Origin: Anaerolineales bacterium
GTDB taxonomy: Bacteria > Chloroflexota > Anaerolineae > Anaerolineales > Villigracilaceae
DNA length: 64,000 bases
Assembly (NCBI GenBank): GCA_015075725.1
Contig: JABTTV010000001.1
Location: 2,170,001-2,234,000 of the forward strand
Direction: 5' to 3'
The position numbers and the translations under genes are program-made. The notes beneath the pieces are model-generated. The model was not told the origin of the DNA and made no database searches. It was given only the letters and a program-made list of their open reading frames with translations. Of the stretch, positions 17,372-24,909 are shown in pieces. How positions within the stretch are numbered: position 1 is the first letter of the stretch; the number at the start of each line of letters is the position of its first letter.

Positions 17372-18037
17372 TCAGGATATGTAATCCCTCAAGTTGTGTT
17401 CCACCGCGTAGGCGGCCGCCTCGGCGCGGTTGTTCACATTCAACTTCGAGAGAATGCTCGAAACGTAGTTGCGCACCGTTCCTTCGCCAAGGAAGAGATT
17501 CTTGGCGATCTCGCGGTTCGTCTTTCCTTCCGAGACGAGAAGCAGGACGTGCTTTTCCTGCTGGCTGAGATGAGCGAATGCCGACGCCTCTTCTTCTTTG
17601 ACAGCGCGCCTCACTTCCTGAAAAACGCGCTGGGTGACAGCGGGATCGAGCAGGGCTTCACCTCTGCCCACCGATTCGAGCGCCTTGATCAGGTCTTCGC
17701 TCCCGATCTGCTTGAGGATATAGCCGGACGCTCCCGCGCGAATTGCCGAGAATAGCATCTCATCCTCCGCATAGGAGGTCAGCATGATGACCTTTGTATT
17801 GGGAAATTGGTTGACGATCTGCTCGCAGGCTTCGATGCCGGAGGTGCCCGGCAGGCGGATATCCATAACGACCACATCGGGTTTGAGAGACGCCGTCTGT
17901 TCGAGCGCTTCGCGCGCTGATCCCGCCTCGCCAACTACATCGAAGTGGGGATGTCGTTCAAGGAGCGACTTCAGCCCGAGCCTGACCACCTCATGATCGT
18001 CCACCAGGATGATTCTCTGTTTTTTCATAATGGGCAT
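17372..18037 (-). CDS. NarL/FixJ-family response regulator
   Basis: A 221-residue two-domain regulator. The receiver domain (about 5-120) has [11 protein letters not shown] with the acidic pair and [13 protein letters not shown] with the phosphoacceptor Asp near residue 57; a Thr and Lys follow in VIMLTSYA and GYILKQ. The C-terminal LuxR-type HTH (about 152-215) reads [40 protein letters not shown]. It resembles the DevR/LiaR branch. No histidine kinase gene is adjacent, so it is an orphan in this window. An alternative start is the ATG three codons downstream (18028). Confidence 0.92.
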   Translation of the reverse strand: MPIMKKQRIILVDDHEVVRLGLKSLLERHPHFDVVGEAGSAREALEQTASLKPDVVVMDIRLPGTSGIEACEQIVNQFPNTKVIMLTSYAEDEMLFSAIRAGASGYILKQIGSEDLIKALESVGRGEALLDPAVTQRVFQEVRRAVKEEEASAFAHLSQQEKHVLLLVSEGKTNREIAKNLFLGEGTVRNYVSSILSKLNVNNRAEAAAYAVEHNLRDYIS

Positions 18038-18082
18038 TATTTTACCCTAGGAAATAGGAAAAACGGGCAAAAATTATTGATT

Positions 18083-18544
18083 TTAGGCGTCTTTCAGCCC
18101 TGCCAGGTGCTCCTCGGTGTGTGCGAGACTGCGTTCCACCCAAAGTTGCAGGGTCAGGTCCTTGCCAAGCGCCTCATGTTGACTCTGACGCGACCACACT
18201 TCCTGCGGCACGGAGTTGAGCAGTCCGGTCACTTCGACGATGCCTGCCCAAAACTCATCCAGGATTTTTCCAAGCGGCTCATCGTAATTGTAGTGTGCTG
18301 CCATCCAACCGTCGGGATCGAAGTTTTTGAATAACGGATTTTCCTCCTTCAAGGTCCGCCGGATGCGCATGCCGTACACTTCGCGGTCGATTCCGCGCAC
18401 ATGAAAAGCGATTTGATGAGGTGTCCATTCGCCTTCCGTGCTCGAAAATGGATCCTTGGCGGTGCGGCATGCTTCGCAAAGTTCGGCTGACGCTTCGCGC
18501 AAGCGCGCCAGTAATTTTTCTCGATATTCCATCAATTCCTTCAT
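18083..18544 (-). CDS. DinB-superfamily protein
   Basis: A 153-residue four-helix-bundle protein of the DinB/YfiT superfamily. A WTPHQIAFHVRGIDREVYGM segment carries the first metal-ligand histidine and the C-terminal LAHTEEHLAGL carries the usual HxxxH pair. Members are metal-binding thiol-dependent transferases or DNA-damage-inducible proteins; the exact activity is unknown. The ATG at 18544 has GGAGG seven bases upstream, which decides the start over an in-frame ATG at 18574. Confidence 0.8.
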   Translation of the reverse strand: MKELMEYREKLLARLREASAELCEACRTAKDPFSSTEGEWTPHQIAFHVRGIDREVYGMRIRRTLKEENPLFKNFDPDGWMAAHYNYDEPLGKILDEFWAGIVEVTGLLNSVPQEVWSRQSQHEALGKDLTLQLWVERSLAHTEEHLAGLKDA

Positions 18545-18590
18545 GATTCCTCCGGCGCTCTTGCGCCTCTTCAACGGCTCGGCCCTGTGC

Positions 18591-19292
18591 CTAATTACAA
18601 ATCGGTATCGAATCGGGGTTTGCGTTCGCGTTCAACGCCATGCCAAAATACGGGGATGGATCATAGGTATTCTCTATCTCGAGTTCGTTCAGGAACTTCC
18701 CAAAACCATCGTCCTTGACGATGGAGATATGCAGATGCACACCGACCGGACTTCCAGGCTCGCCGGAAAAATTTCCCTGATAGCCGAGAAAAGTCCCAGC
18801 CTCGACGAAAACCTCCGTTGCCCCTTGCGGGAATTGCTCCGAGACGAATGAATTGCCGGACGCATCAGCCATGTGAGTATAGTACACCCAAATTTGACGG
18901 GACGGATCGAGCGGGTCCTGAGGTACGCGGATAATGACCGTTGATTTCCAATCTTCCATGCGGGAAAGGTAACCGGCGTAAGCGGCGACGATGGGCGTCA
19001 CCCCGACTTCCGTTCCGCCGAAGATATCCAATCCGCTGTGGCGATGACCGGGGCGGAAAGAATCGTCCCAAATGAAACCGATCAGACCGTTGGTAGGGAA
19101 AATGAACGGGGCATTGCCGCATTTGGAACCGATTGTCATCATCAACTCGGGGCGTGAGGCTGGGTCCCTGAACCAGGCAAAGGTCTGGGAAGTTCGAGCC
19201 GCGGCTTTTCCGCGCCCGAAGGTGAAGAAGAGATAGATGCCTGCGACGGCAACCGCCACAGGGATTGCGATCGGGATAATTTTTTTGAGCAT
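18591..19292 (-). CDS. M23-family metallopeptidase, membrane-anchored
   Basis: A 233-residue protein with an N-terminal signal anchor (about 5-24) and a LytM/M23 domain. The zinc site is recognisable: HRHSGLDI (His85, Asp89), THMAD and VHLHIS. M23 enzymes cut peptide crosslinks in peptidoglycan, or act as regulatory LytM factors when sites are missing; here all ligands appear present. Its stop lies 46 nt upstream of the DinB gene start, so co-transcription is possible. The preceding DNA holds the divergent c-di-GMP riboswitch control region. Confidence 0.87.
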   Translation of the reverse strand: MLKKIIPIAIPVAVAVAGIYLFFTFGRGKAAARTSQTFAWFRDPASRPELMMTIGSKCGNAPFIFPTNGLIGFIWDDSFRPGHRHSGLDIFGGTEVGVTPIVAAYAGYLSRMEDWKSTVIIRVPQDPLDPSRQIWVYYTHMADASGNSFVSEQFPQGATEVFVEAGTFLGYQGNFSGEPGSPVGVHLHISIVKDDGFGKFLNELEIENTYDPSPYFGMALNANANPDSIPICN

Positions 19293-19420
19293 CCGCAGGA
19301 TTATAAATGGAATGAGAAAATCCGATGTTTCGATGGCTGCAGCATATCAAAGGTGATAAATATTATCTAAAAGCTACTTGAACACCCCTTATAAAATTGC
19401 TAAAATGAACATGATAGTTT

Positions 19421-19448
19421 TTGTATTTTGAATTTTTAGCAATATTAT
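19421..19448 (+). promoter_or_regulatory. Probable sigma-70-type promoter for the riboswitch-metalloprotease unit
   Basis: TTGTAT (19421-19426) and TATTAT (19443-19448) are separated by 16 bp and lie about 45 nt upstream of the riboswitch core. The match is partial, so this is a suggestion. Confidence 0.4.
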
Positions 19449-19483
19449 TGCGCCCTGTGCAAGAGAAGTTTCTCTACAATTCT

Positions 19484-19560
19484 CTGAAGCCCCGAAAAGG
19501 CAAACTCATCGTAAGGTGAGGGCGCAAAGTCATGGATCCCGTTCTTGCGGGACCGCCAGA
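19484..19560 (+). ncRNA. c-di-GMP-I riboswitch (GEMM) aptamer
   Basis: The core follows the GEMM-I consensus. GGCAAAC is followed by a perfect 6-bp stem CTCATC/GGTGAG capped by the GNRA tetraloop GTAA, then GGGCGCAAAG (the conserved CGCAAAGC-like joining element), then a second stem built on TCCCG/CGGGA. The tetraloop stem and GCAAAG element are the ligand-pocket hallmarks known from Vc2. It is immediately followed by an intrinsic terminator and then the M6 metalloprotease gene, so it probably controls transcription elongation by c-di-GMP level. Confidence 0.82.
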
Positions 19561-19595
19561 CCGCCGAAGGCATATCCGCTTCGGCGGTTTTGTTT
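19561..19595 (+). terminator. Expression-platform terminator of the c-di-GMP riboswitch
   Basis: A perfect 9-bp stem CCGCCGAAG/CTTCGGCGG (19561-19569 with 19579-19587) is followed by TTTTGTTT. It abuts the riboswitch aptamer, so ligand binding could decide whether it forms. Confidence 0.85.
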
Positions 19596-19752
19596 GGGAA
19601 GTTTTTCCAATCAATCTCTTCCTATCTCATGAAACAAAAATAAATGTCATTCCAAGTGTCGGTAGACAAAGATGGAAAGGAGATGAAAAAATCGGCTATA
19701 CCTAATGACAATCCGATCGAACATAAAACCAAAATACTTGAGGAGATGCAAA

Positions 19753-21411
19753 ATGAAGAAAATGTGGTTGAAAATTTTCGTCAAGACTGTTGTTGCGGCT
19801 TTGATCCTTGCTGTTTCCGCCGTCCCATCCCAGGCTACTTCTAATGCAAGGACCGATGGCAAGGGTTTCTCGATTGTCTCACTTCAACCCGATGTGGTAC
19901 AGCAAATGCGCGCCCAAGGGAAGAAGATTACCTATCCAATCCCCAACACAGCCAATAAAGGCAAGAAATTCAATCCGGAAGGCGACGTAATTCTACCTAT
20001 TCCAACTGCTGATGAACAGAATGTACTTGTACTGTTTGCAGAATTTACGACCCCTCCTCCCGGCGGTCCTGCAACGAGGTTAGATTTGGGGGACTATTTC
20101 GACCCAATGTTATTTGGCACGGTCTATGATCCACCGGAATATGCGGCTTTTTCTGGCTATCCAAAGGATCGTACCCTTTATAACTACTATAAGGAGGTTT
20201 CATACGGCTACATTGAGATTACTACCCAGAACATGCCTAGCGACATGAATTGGACAAACGTTGGGCATCCGTATGACTACTATACCAAGGCCGATGGCAT
20301 CCATGATAACGGCTTTGGGCCGTATCCAGAGAATGTTCAGGGAATCGTTCTTGATGTTGTCAGAGCAGTTGATCCCTATGTTGATTTCAGTGTTTATGCA
20401 GTCGATGGCGTAGTTCCCAACCTGTTCATTGTATATGCAGGCACAGGAGCCGAATGGAGTGCCGACCCGAGCCTTATCTGGTCGCATAGTTGGGATCTCA
20501 AAGAAGGCACTGGCCTTACAGATGGTGACCTGACCTTTGACGGCGTCAAGATCAATAATTATGCCATGATGCCCGAAGTCGGTGGCGATGTAACCGGATA
20601 TACAGGTGTGGTAAGTGGTCCTTTCCCGCCCACTGTTGGTGTGTACGCCCACGAATATGGACATGTCCTTGGCCTGCCCGATCAATATGATTACGGCTAC
20701 GAGTCGGATGGCACGGATGTGTACAGCCTGATGGCGGGCGGCAGTTGGAATCGCTACCCCAGCGATCGGATTTTCTCCGGCAATTCACCTGCTCATTTGG
20801 ATGCTTGGAGCAAATATATGCTCGGGTTCGTGACGCCTGTTGAAATCACATCAACATCAAGCCTCACCCTGCTTCCAGCAGAGACAAATGCCATTGCCTA
20901 CAAGATGGTGGTACCAAATTCAGGGGGCAAGGAATACTTCCTGTTCGAGAACCGCCAGGCCATCGGTTTCGATCAAGGTCTGCAGCGTTTTGGGACTCAT
21001 GGTTTGGCGATCTACCACGTAGACGATACAGTCTTCACTCGCAACTACTGGCGTCCGAACGAGGCTGAGAACTGGAAGGAGTTCCGCTCGGAGGGTTGGC
21101 GCAAAGCCTGGACCGATGAGACACATTATGGCATTTCGATCATTCAGGCAGACGATCAGTGGGACTTGGAGCATGCTGTTTATTACCTGAGCCCATTCTC
21201 CTCGCTTGCTGGCGATTTGTACCCCGGACGCCTCGGAAAGACGGAATTTAGCAGCTACACAAAACCCAACAGCAGCAATTACTACTTCTGGAGCGGTTCT
21301 GATCCAAAGTATGGATACTCCGGTGTTACAGTCAAGAACATTCAGGAAAGCACAGAAGGGATTATCACCGCAGACTTCTCCTTCGTTCCTTGGACGCCCA
21401 AGAAGAAATAG
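19753..21411 (+). CDS. Secreted M6-family metalloprotease (immune-inhibitor-A-like)
   Basis: A 552-residue exported protein. Residues 1-30 form a signal peptide (KKMWLKIF… hydrophobic core …VPSQA). The catalytic zinc site is HEYGH (His300 to His304), continuing VLGLPDQYDYGYE and YSLMAGGSWN, the M6 signature. Bacillus InhA and PrtV of Vibrio are characterised members that degrade host or matrix proteins; here a saprophytic or biofilm-matrix role is more likely (inference). The ATG at 19753 has GAGGAG eight bases upstream. No adhesin or sorting domain is visible at the C-terminus. Control by c-di-GMP is predicted from the riboswitch upstream. Confidence 0.88.
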   Translation: MKKMWLKIFVKTVVAALILAVSAVPSQATSNARTDGKGFSIVSLQPDVVQQMRAQGKKITYPIPNTANKGKKFNPEGDVILPIPTADEQNVLVLFAEFTTPPPGGPATRLDLGDYFDPMLFGTVYDPPEYAAFSGYPKDRTLYNYYKEVSYGYIEITTQNMPSDMNWTNVGHPYDYYTKADGIHDNGFGPYPENVQGIVLDVVRAVDPYVDFSVYAVDGVVPNLFIVYAGTGAEWSADPSLIWSHSWDLKEGTGLTDGDLTFDGVKINNYAMMPEVGGDVTGYTGVVSGPFPPTVGVYAHEYGHVLGLPDQYDYGYESDGTDVYSLMAGGSWNRYPSDRIFSGNSPAHLDAWSKYMLGFVTPVEITSTSSLTLLPAETNAIAYKMVVPNSGGKEYFLFENRQAIGFDQGLQRFGTHGLAIYHVDDTVFTRNYWRPNEAENWKEFRSEGWRKAWTDETHYGISIIQADDQWDLEHAVYYLSPFSSLAGDLYPGRLGKTEFSSYTKPNSSNYYFWSGSDPKYGYSGVTVKNIQESTEGIITADFSFVPWTPKKK

Positions 21412-21469
21412 CTTTGCGAGGATCCCCCGCCCTGTCAACTTGAATAACCATAGAGTCACATGCAATCAA

Positions 21470-21507
21470 CATTCAGGCCTCCCCAAGCGGGGGGTCTGAA
21501 TGCTTTT
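21470..21507 (+). terminator. Intrinsic terminator of the M6 metalloprotease gene
   Basis: An inverted repeat CATTCAGGCCTCCCC / GGGGGGTCTGAATG with a short AAGC loop is followed by CTTTTCT. Confidence 0.75.
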
Positions 21508-21611
21508 CTACACCTGTAACAAAGGTATTGGGAAATAAAAAGCTTGGAAGGCAATAACTAGCTCTTAACGAAATGACTCCGATTATTATTAGCTACGACG
21601 AACATACCATA

Positions 21612-21795
21612 TCGAAAACGGAAAACCCCGCGAAATGCAGGCAAAATTCGCAATGCCAGCGGGAATCGATCTGCGTTTGGCGGTTATGACAAGGTTGTGT
21701 CTAATGTTTGGAGCATCCCTGCTTCGGAGGATTCAACCCTCTACCAGCCATACAGTCTGCTGGTAAACGGAGTGGAATGCGCCGACAGGCAGTGA
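21612..21795 (+). pseudogene. Possible C-terminal remnant of a decayed gene (unidentified)
   Basis: Between the protease terminator and hsp20 there are about 480 bases without an obvious gene. One reading frame ending in TGA at 21793-21795 has protein-like content (…SAFGGYDKVVSNVWSIP…SLLVNGVECADRQ) but no start. Continuity further upstream seems to require a frameshift. This may be the 3' end of a degraded secreted protein. It could equally be chance, since I recognise no family. Confidence 0.25.
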
Positions 21796-21861
21796 CCTGA
21801 AGTTATGACAATCTGGCATATCACAGGAGTCATGTAATAGGTCGCATTCAACAAGCGAATG

Positions 21862-21894
21862 ATCCCCCGCATATTTTCTGCGGGGGATTTTCTT
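21862..21894 (+). terminator. Intrinsic terminator downstream of the possible gene remnant
   Basis: A strong 10-bp stem ATCCCCCGCA/TGCGGGGGAT with a seven-base loop is followed by TTTTCTT. It has no intact gene directly upstream, which fits a remnant whose terminator survived. Confidence 0.75.
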
Positions 21895-21984
21895 ATGGAA
21901 ATCCTATCCAACGTTATTCTTTTTCTTACACTCCAAAAATAAACTGGGACCAATTCGATAAACCAATAAAAATGGAGATCAACC

Positions 21985-22389
21985 ATGACACTTTATTTGC
22001 AAACCCGCCCGTTTCAATATGCTTATCCGTTTTCACGCCGCCTGGTGCGCCGACGTACAGGGCAGCCTTCCGTCCGCGCGCTGGATGTGAACATCCGCGA
22101 AGAGGATGATGCTTACATTCTCTCCGCCCTCGTGCCCGGCTTGAAGGCGGAAGACTTGAACATTCAGGTGCTTCAAGACATCGTCACCATAGAAGGTGAA
22201 TTCAAGGATGAGGAAGCATCTTATCTCATGAATGAACTTCCGCGCGGGGCTTTCCGCCGCAGTTTGAGATTGCCGTCTGAAATCGATTCAGGCAAGGTCG
22301 AAGCGCGAATCGCCGACGGCGTCCTGACGCTGATCCTTCCCAAGGCGGAATCCGCCAAGCCGAAGAAGATTCAGGTGGAAGTTCGCTAA
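21985..22389 (+). CDS. Small heat-shock protein, Hsp20/alpha-crystallin family
   Basis: A 134-residue protein with a short N-terminal arm and an alpha-crystallin domain (about 35-125). It reads ALDVNIREEDDAYILSALVPGLKAEDLNIQV, then GAFRRSLRLPSEID and IADGVLTLILPKAE, the conserved G-x-L motif near the end. Hsp20 proteins form oligomers that hold unfolding proteins for refolding chaperones. A GGAG site lies ahead of the ATG. It is a single-gene unit, closed by a hairpin at 22396-22434. The C-terminal IxI motif is weak (KIQVEV). Confidence 0.95.
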   Translation: MTLYLQTRPFQYAYPFSRRLVRRRTGQPSVRALDVNIREEDDAYILSALVPGLKAEDLNIQVLQDIVTIEGEFKDEEASYLMNELPRGAFRRSLRLPSEIDSGKVEARIADGVLTLILPKAESAKPKKIQVEVR

Positions 22390-22395
22390 ACCATT

Positions 22396-22434
22396 CAGGT
22401 CATGTTTGGTTCACCGAGAGCCAAGCATGACCTG
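22396..22434 (+). terminator. Hairpin terminator after hsp20 (weak T-tract)
   Basis: CAGGTCATG (22396-22404) pairs with CATGACCTG (22426-22434), extended by TTTGG/CCAAG. Only TTCTGTTT follows, so termination strength is uncertain. Confidence 0.5.
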
Positions 22435-22481
22435 TTCTGTTTCCCGTTATAATTCCGGGACTCTTTGTTCCGGAGAATTCT

Positions 22482-23501
22482 GTGCGTGTAAAACAATTAC
22501 TTTTTGTATTCCTGATCCTTTCGTTACTGACCGCATGCCGGGGAAATGGTTCAACGGAAGTCGCTCCGCCGACGGTCGTCCCGTCTCATACCCCGCCGCC
22601 GTCTGCCACACCTATATCGACCTTGTCCACGCCGCTTGCCCTTCTCATCCTCCCTGCGGACATGGATAAGGCAACTTCAGACCTGTATCAAAAAACCGTT
22701 TACGATCTCGCGCTTGCCTCCGGTTTCCGGTTCCAGGTCCGTAATGGAATTACGCCGCAAGACCTTGTCGACCCGACATTAAAAGTCGTCATTGCATTGC
22801 CGCCCGATCCGGGTATTGCGAATTATGCGCCGACCGCGCCGAACGTCCAATTCCTCGCAGTGAACATTCCCAATTTGAATGCAGGCGGCAATATCAGCGT
22901 GCTTGCGCCGAGCAACGAAGTCGAATTGCCTGCTTTCCTTGCCGGGTACACGCTGGCGATGCTCCTCGATGAATATCACCTTGGCATGTTGTATCCAGAC
23001 GGCGACCAGAATGCGCTGGCGGCGCTCAACGCTTTTAATAACGGGATGCGTTATTACTGCGGCTTGTGCGACGGAATCTATATCGATCTGGTGACTTATC
23101 CTGCTGTGCTGGCGATTCCACCAAATGAAGACCCCGGGAAATTCGGCGGTTATGCCAATGTGTTGATCAACGACAAGGATGTGGATGGGCTTTATATCTA
23201 TCCATCCCTTGCGAGCGATGATTTCCTCTCTTATGTGGGAACCCAGGGTGCTTATCTGATCGGGGTCTCGCGCCCCGAGCCGCGACCCGGCGGGTGGGTG
23301 ATGACCATCACGCCCGACACCATCAAAGCGATTCAAACCGCCTGGCCCCAATTGATCGCTGGGCAGGGGGGGCAAAGCGTTCAATCCCCGCTCGGCATCG
23401 AAGATGTGGATACAGGGATTCTCAGCGAAGCCAAACTCCGCCTCGTTCAGGAGACGCTGGATGCCCTGATCGCGGGGCGTATCCGTACGTCCAATCCATG
23501 A
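22482..23501 (+). CDS. BMP-like substrate-binding lipoprotein
   Basis: A 339-residue lipoprotein starting at a GTG with CGGAG upstream. A signal peptide ends in the lipobox LLTAC (Cys19), followed by a Pro/Thr/Ser linker (about 25-50). The rest resembles the periplasmic-binding/BMP (Med, PnrA) fold: VQFLAVNIP, LPAFLAGYTLAMLLDEYHLGML, ALNAFNNGMRYYCG and VDGLYIYPSLASDD. BMP proteins bind nucleosides for ABC importers, but no permease or ATPase gene is adjacent, so this could be a sensor or orphan receptor. A TATAAT at 22448-22453 could be its -10 box. Confidence 0.72.
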   Translation: MRVKQLLFVFLILSLLTACRGNGSTEVAPPTVVPSHTPPPSATPISTLSTPLALLILPADMDKATSDLYQKTVYDLALASGFRFQVRNGITPQDLVDPTLKVVIALPPDPGIANYAPTAPNVQFLAVNIPNLNAGGNISVLAPSNEVELPAFLAGYTLAMLLDEYHLGMLYPDGDQNALAALNAFNNGMRYYCGLCDGIYIDLVTYPAVLAIPPNEDPGKFGGYANVLINDKDVDGLYIYPSLASDDFLSYVGTQGAYLIGVSRPEPRPGGWVMTITPDTIKAIQTAWPQLIAGQGGQSVQSPLGIEDVDTGILSEAKLRLVQETLDALIAGRIRTSNP

Positions 23502-23537
23502 AAAAAAGTGACGGACGAACAGCCCGTCACTTTTTTA
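23501..23537. terminator. Bidirectional intrinsic terminator between convergent genes
   Basis: AAAAAAAGTGACGG (23501-23514) pairs with CCGTCACTTTTTT (23523-23535). U-runs are produced in both directions, so it serves both the BMP-like gene and the receiver gene. Confidence 0.85.
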
Positions 23538-23972
23538 TGTAAGTGACTCGGCCGATTGCCTGCGGGGAACGAGCCACTCCTGACGTGCCAGCCACGTAAG
23601 AGATTTTATAAGCAAAGCCATCGGACTGATGGAGGCGGAAAGGGTTTCATCCACACCGGCACGGTGATACTCGAGCAGGTCCGGGTTTTTGACGCTGGAA
23701 TCGATCATCAGAAGTGTGCCATCGGTCGTGGAACGCAGTTCCCGGCAAAGATTCAAACGTTCACCATCGGGCATCTCCACATCGAGCAGGATCAAGGCGG
23801 GGGAGAGGTCGCGGGCAGAAGTGACACCCTCGCGTGCTGTAGCTACCGGGAACACGCGGCAGTTCCTCTGAGCGAAGAGTTCTTCCCATACCCGCACCAT
23901 TTCGGCATCCTGCGAAATGATGAGGATGCGGTGGGGTTCGTTCCGATCGGATGCGGTTTTTTCTACAGCCAT
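23535..23972 (-). CDS. Stand-alone receiver-domain protein
   Basis: A 145-residue CheY-like domain: HRILIISQDAEMVRVWEELF, LILLDVEMPDGERL with the phosphoacceptor Asp, and LLMIDSSVKNP. The usual first acidic pair is partly replaced (ISQDAE) and the conserved switch Thr/Ser and Lys positions look degenerate (ETLSASISPM), so phosphorylation may be weak or absent. There is no output domain. The start was placed at the ATG at 23972 with GAGG upstream; an in-frame extension to 24128 overlaps the divergent leader region. No kinase is next to it. Confidence 0.75.
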   Translation of the reverse strand: MAVEKTASDRNEPHRILIISQDAEMVRVWEELFAQRNCRVFPVATAREGVTSARDLSPALILLDVEMPDGERLNLCRELRSTTDGTLLMIDSSVKNPDLLEYHRAGVDETLSASISPMALLIKSLTWLARQEWLVPRRQSAESLT

Positions 23973-24102
23973 ATCAACCTCTTTATTATTGTGTCGCGCC
24001 AACTGTCGAAAAAGGTTCGTCTCCCTCAAATGTCCCGCTTGACGGCTCTCTATTTCACATGATAAACTCACGCTACCTGAAAAAGGAATTCGAAGGAAAG
24101 GA

Positions 24103-24178
24103 GCGCACTGCCGAATGTTTATGTTCAAGTTCTACATCCCTCTTGCCGCCAGCGTTGCTGGAGATGGCCGTAGTGCGC
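24103..24178 (+). promoter_or_regulatory. Long-range hairpin spanning the leader ORF
   Basis: GCGCACT, between the leader's ribosome-binding site and its ATG (24103-24109), is perfectly complementary to AGTGCGC near its 3' end (24172-24178). Translation of the leader ORF would open this pairing. Confidence 0.5.
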
Positions 24179-24192
24179 CTGTTCGTCGTTAG
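24115..24192 (+). CDS. 25-codon leader peptide of a putative attenuator
   Basis: A short reading frame from ATG (24115) to TAG (24190-24192) has a strong AAGGAG ribosome-binding site nine to ten bases upstream. The peptide starts MFMFKFYIPLAA and ends GRSAPVRR, a basic terminus of the kind that can stall ribosomes. It is followed by two intrinsic terminators and then by three GNAT genes. The layout matches ribosome-mediated attenuators known for antibiotic-resistance genes. The stalling signal (drug, amino acid or other) is unknown. Confidence 0.55.
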   Translation: MFMFKFYIPLAASVAGDGRSAPVRR

Positions 24193-24208
24193 GTCTTATC
24201 GAACCCTG

Positions 24209-24243
24209 CGACCACGGCGCGTCTGAAGCCCGTGGTCGTTTTT
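24209..24243 (+). terminator. First attenuator terminator ahead of the GNAT operon
   Basis: A perfect 9-bp stem CGACCACGG/CCGTGGTCG (24209-24217 with 24230-24238) is followed by TTTTT. It lies 16 nt after the leader stop codon. No T-run exists on the opposite strand, so it acts only toward the acetyltransferases. Confidence 0.82.
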
Positions 24244-24256
24244 GTTTAAGTGCCTG

Positions 24257-24294
24257 AAACGGTCACGGGAGTTATCCTTGTGACCGTTTTGTTT
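24257..24294 (+). terminator. Second attenuator terminator ahead of the GNAT operon
   Basis: A 10-bp stem AAACGGTCAC/GTGACCGTTT (24257-24266 with 24280-24289) is followed by TGTTTTG. It sits 17 nt before the first GNAT ATG. Confidence 0.75.
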
Positions 24295-24310
24295 TGTAAG
24301 GAAGGAAATC

Positions 24311-24889
24311 ATGTTTACGATTGAAACCGGGTTAACAGAAGCCCAGGATGTGCTTTTAGGTCCGATCGATCACGACGCGCATCCCGCCATCGAATCCCGC
24401 TGGACGCATGACGCCGAATTCATGCGCCTGATGGAATTTACGACGACCCGCCCGCTTTCGCCTGCCCTGGTGAAGGAACAATATGAGGCGATCGAAGAGG
24501 AAATGTTGGAACAGAAAACTCTGTTCTACTTCCCCATCCTTGCACGCGAGGACAACCGACTCATCGGCAAGGCGTTGATCGAATATGTGGATTGGTCGAG
24601 CGGCAACGGATACATCCGCCTCGGGATCGGCGAAGCAGAATCCCGCTGCAAAGGCTATGGGAGCCAGGCGTTGAGTTTGCTGCTCCGTTTTGCGTTCGAT
24701 GAATTGAATTTGTTCCGCGTCACTGCCGTGGTGCCCGCCTATAACAACTGCGCGACCCACCTTTTCCAAAAATTCGGATTCATGGAGGAGGCGCGCCGCC
24801 GAAAAGTCCTTTTCCTTGATGGAGAATTTTGGGATGTCATCGGCTTCGGCTTGCTGAACGCGGAATGGCGCGAATCAATTGCAGGATGA
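24311..24889 (+). CDS. GNAT acetyltransferase, RimJ/RimL type (first of three)
   Basis: A 192-residue protein with one GNAT domain: GPIDHDAHPAIESRWTHD near the start, GYIRLGIGEAESRCKGYGSQAL with the acetyl-CoA-binding R-C-K-G-Y-G-S loop (about 105-120), and FQKFGFMEEARRR at the end. Its substrate is unknown; the family includes antibiotic and protein N-terminal acetyltransferases. An AGGAAGG ribosome-binding site precedes the ATG. It is the first structural gene after a leader ORF and two terminators, and 20 nt precede the next gene. Confidence 0.87.
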   Translation: MFTIETGLTEAQDVLLGPIDHDAHPAIESRWTHDAEFMRLMEFTTTRPLSPALVKEQYEAIEEEMLEQKTLFYFPILAREDNRLIGKALIEYVDWSSGNGYIRLGIGEAESRCKGYGSQALSLLLRFAFDELNLFRVTAVVPAYNNCATHLFQKFGFMEEARRRKVLFLDGEFWDVIGFGLLNAEWRESIAG

Positions 24890-24909
24890 GTGGAACGAGA
24901 GGAAATCTG

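Noticed and set aside
18591..18851. Plus-strand frame opposite the M23 peptidase
   Set aside because: It is antisense to a gene with intact zinc ligands and has no motif of its own.
24063..24310. T-box or amino-acid riboswitch as explanation for the leader region
   Set aside because: No T-box sequence or specifier stem is visible, and the strong ribosome-binding site plus short ORF better support translation-coupled attenuation.
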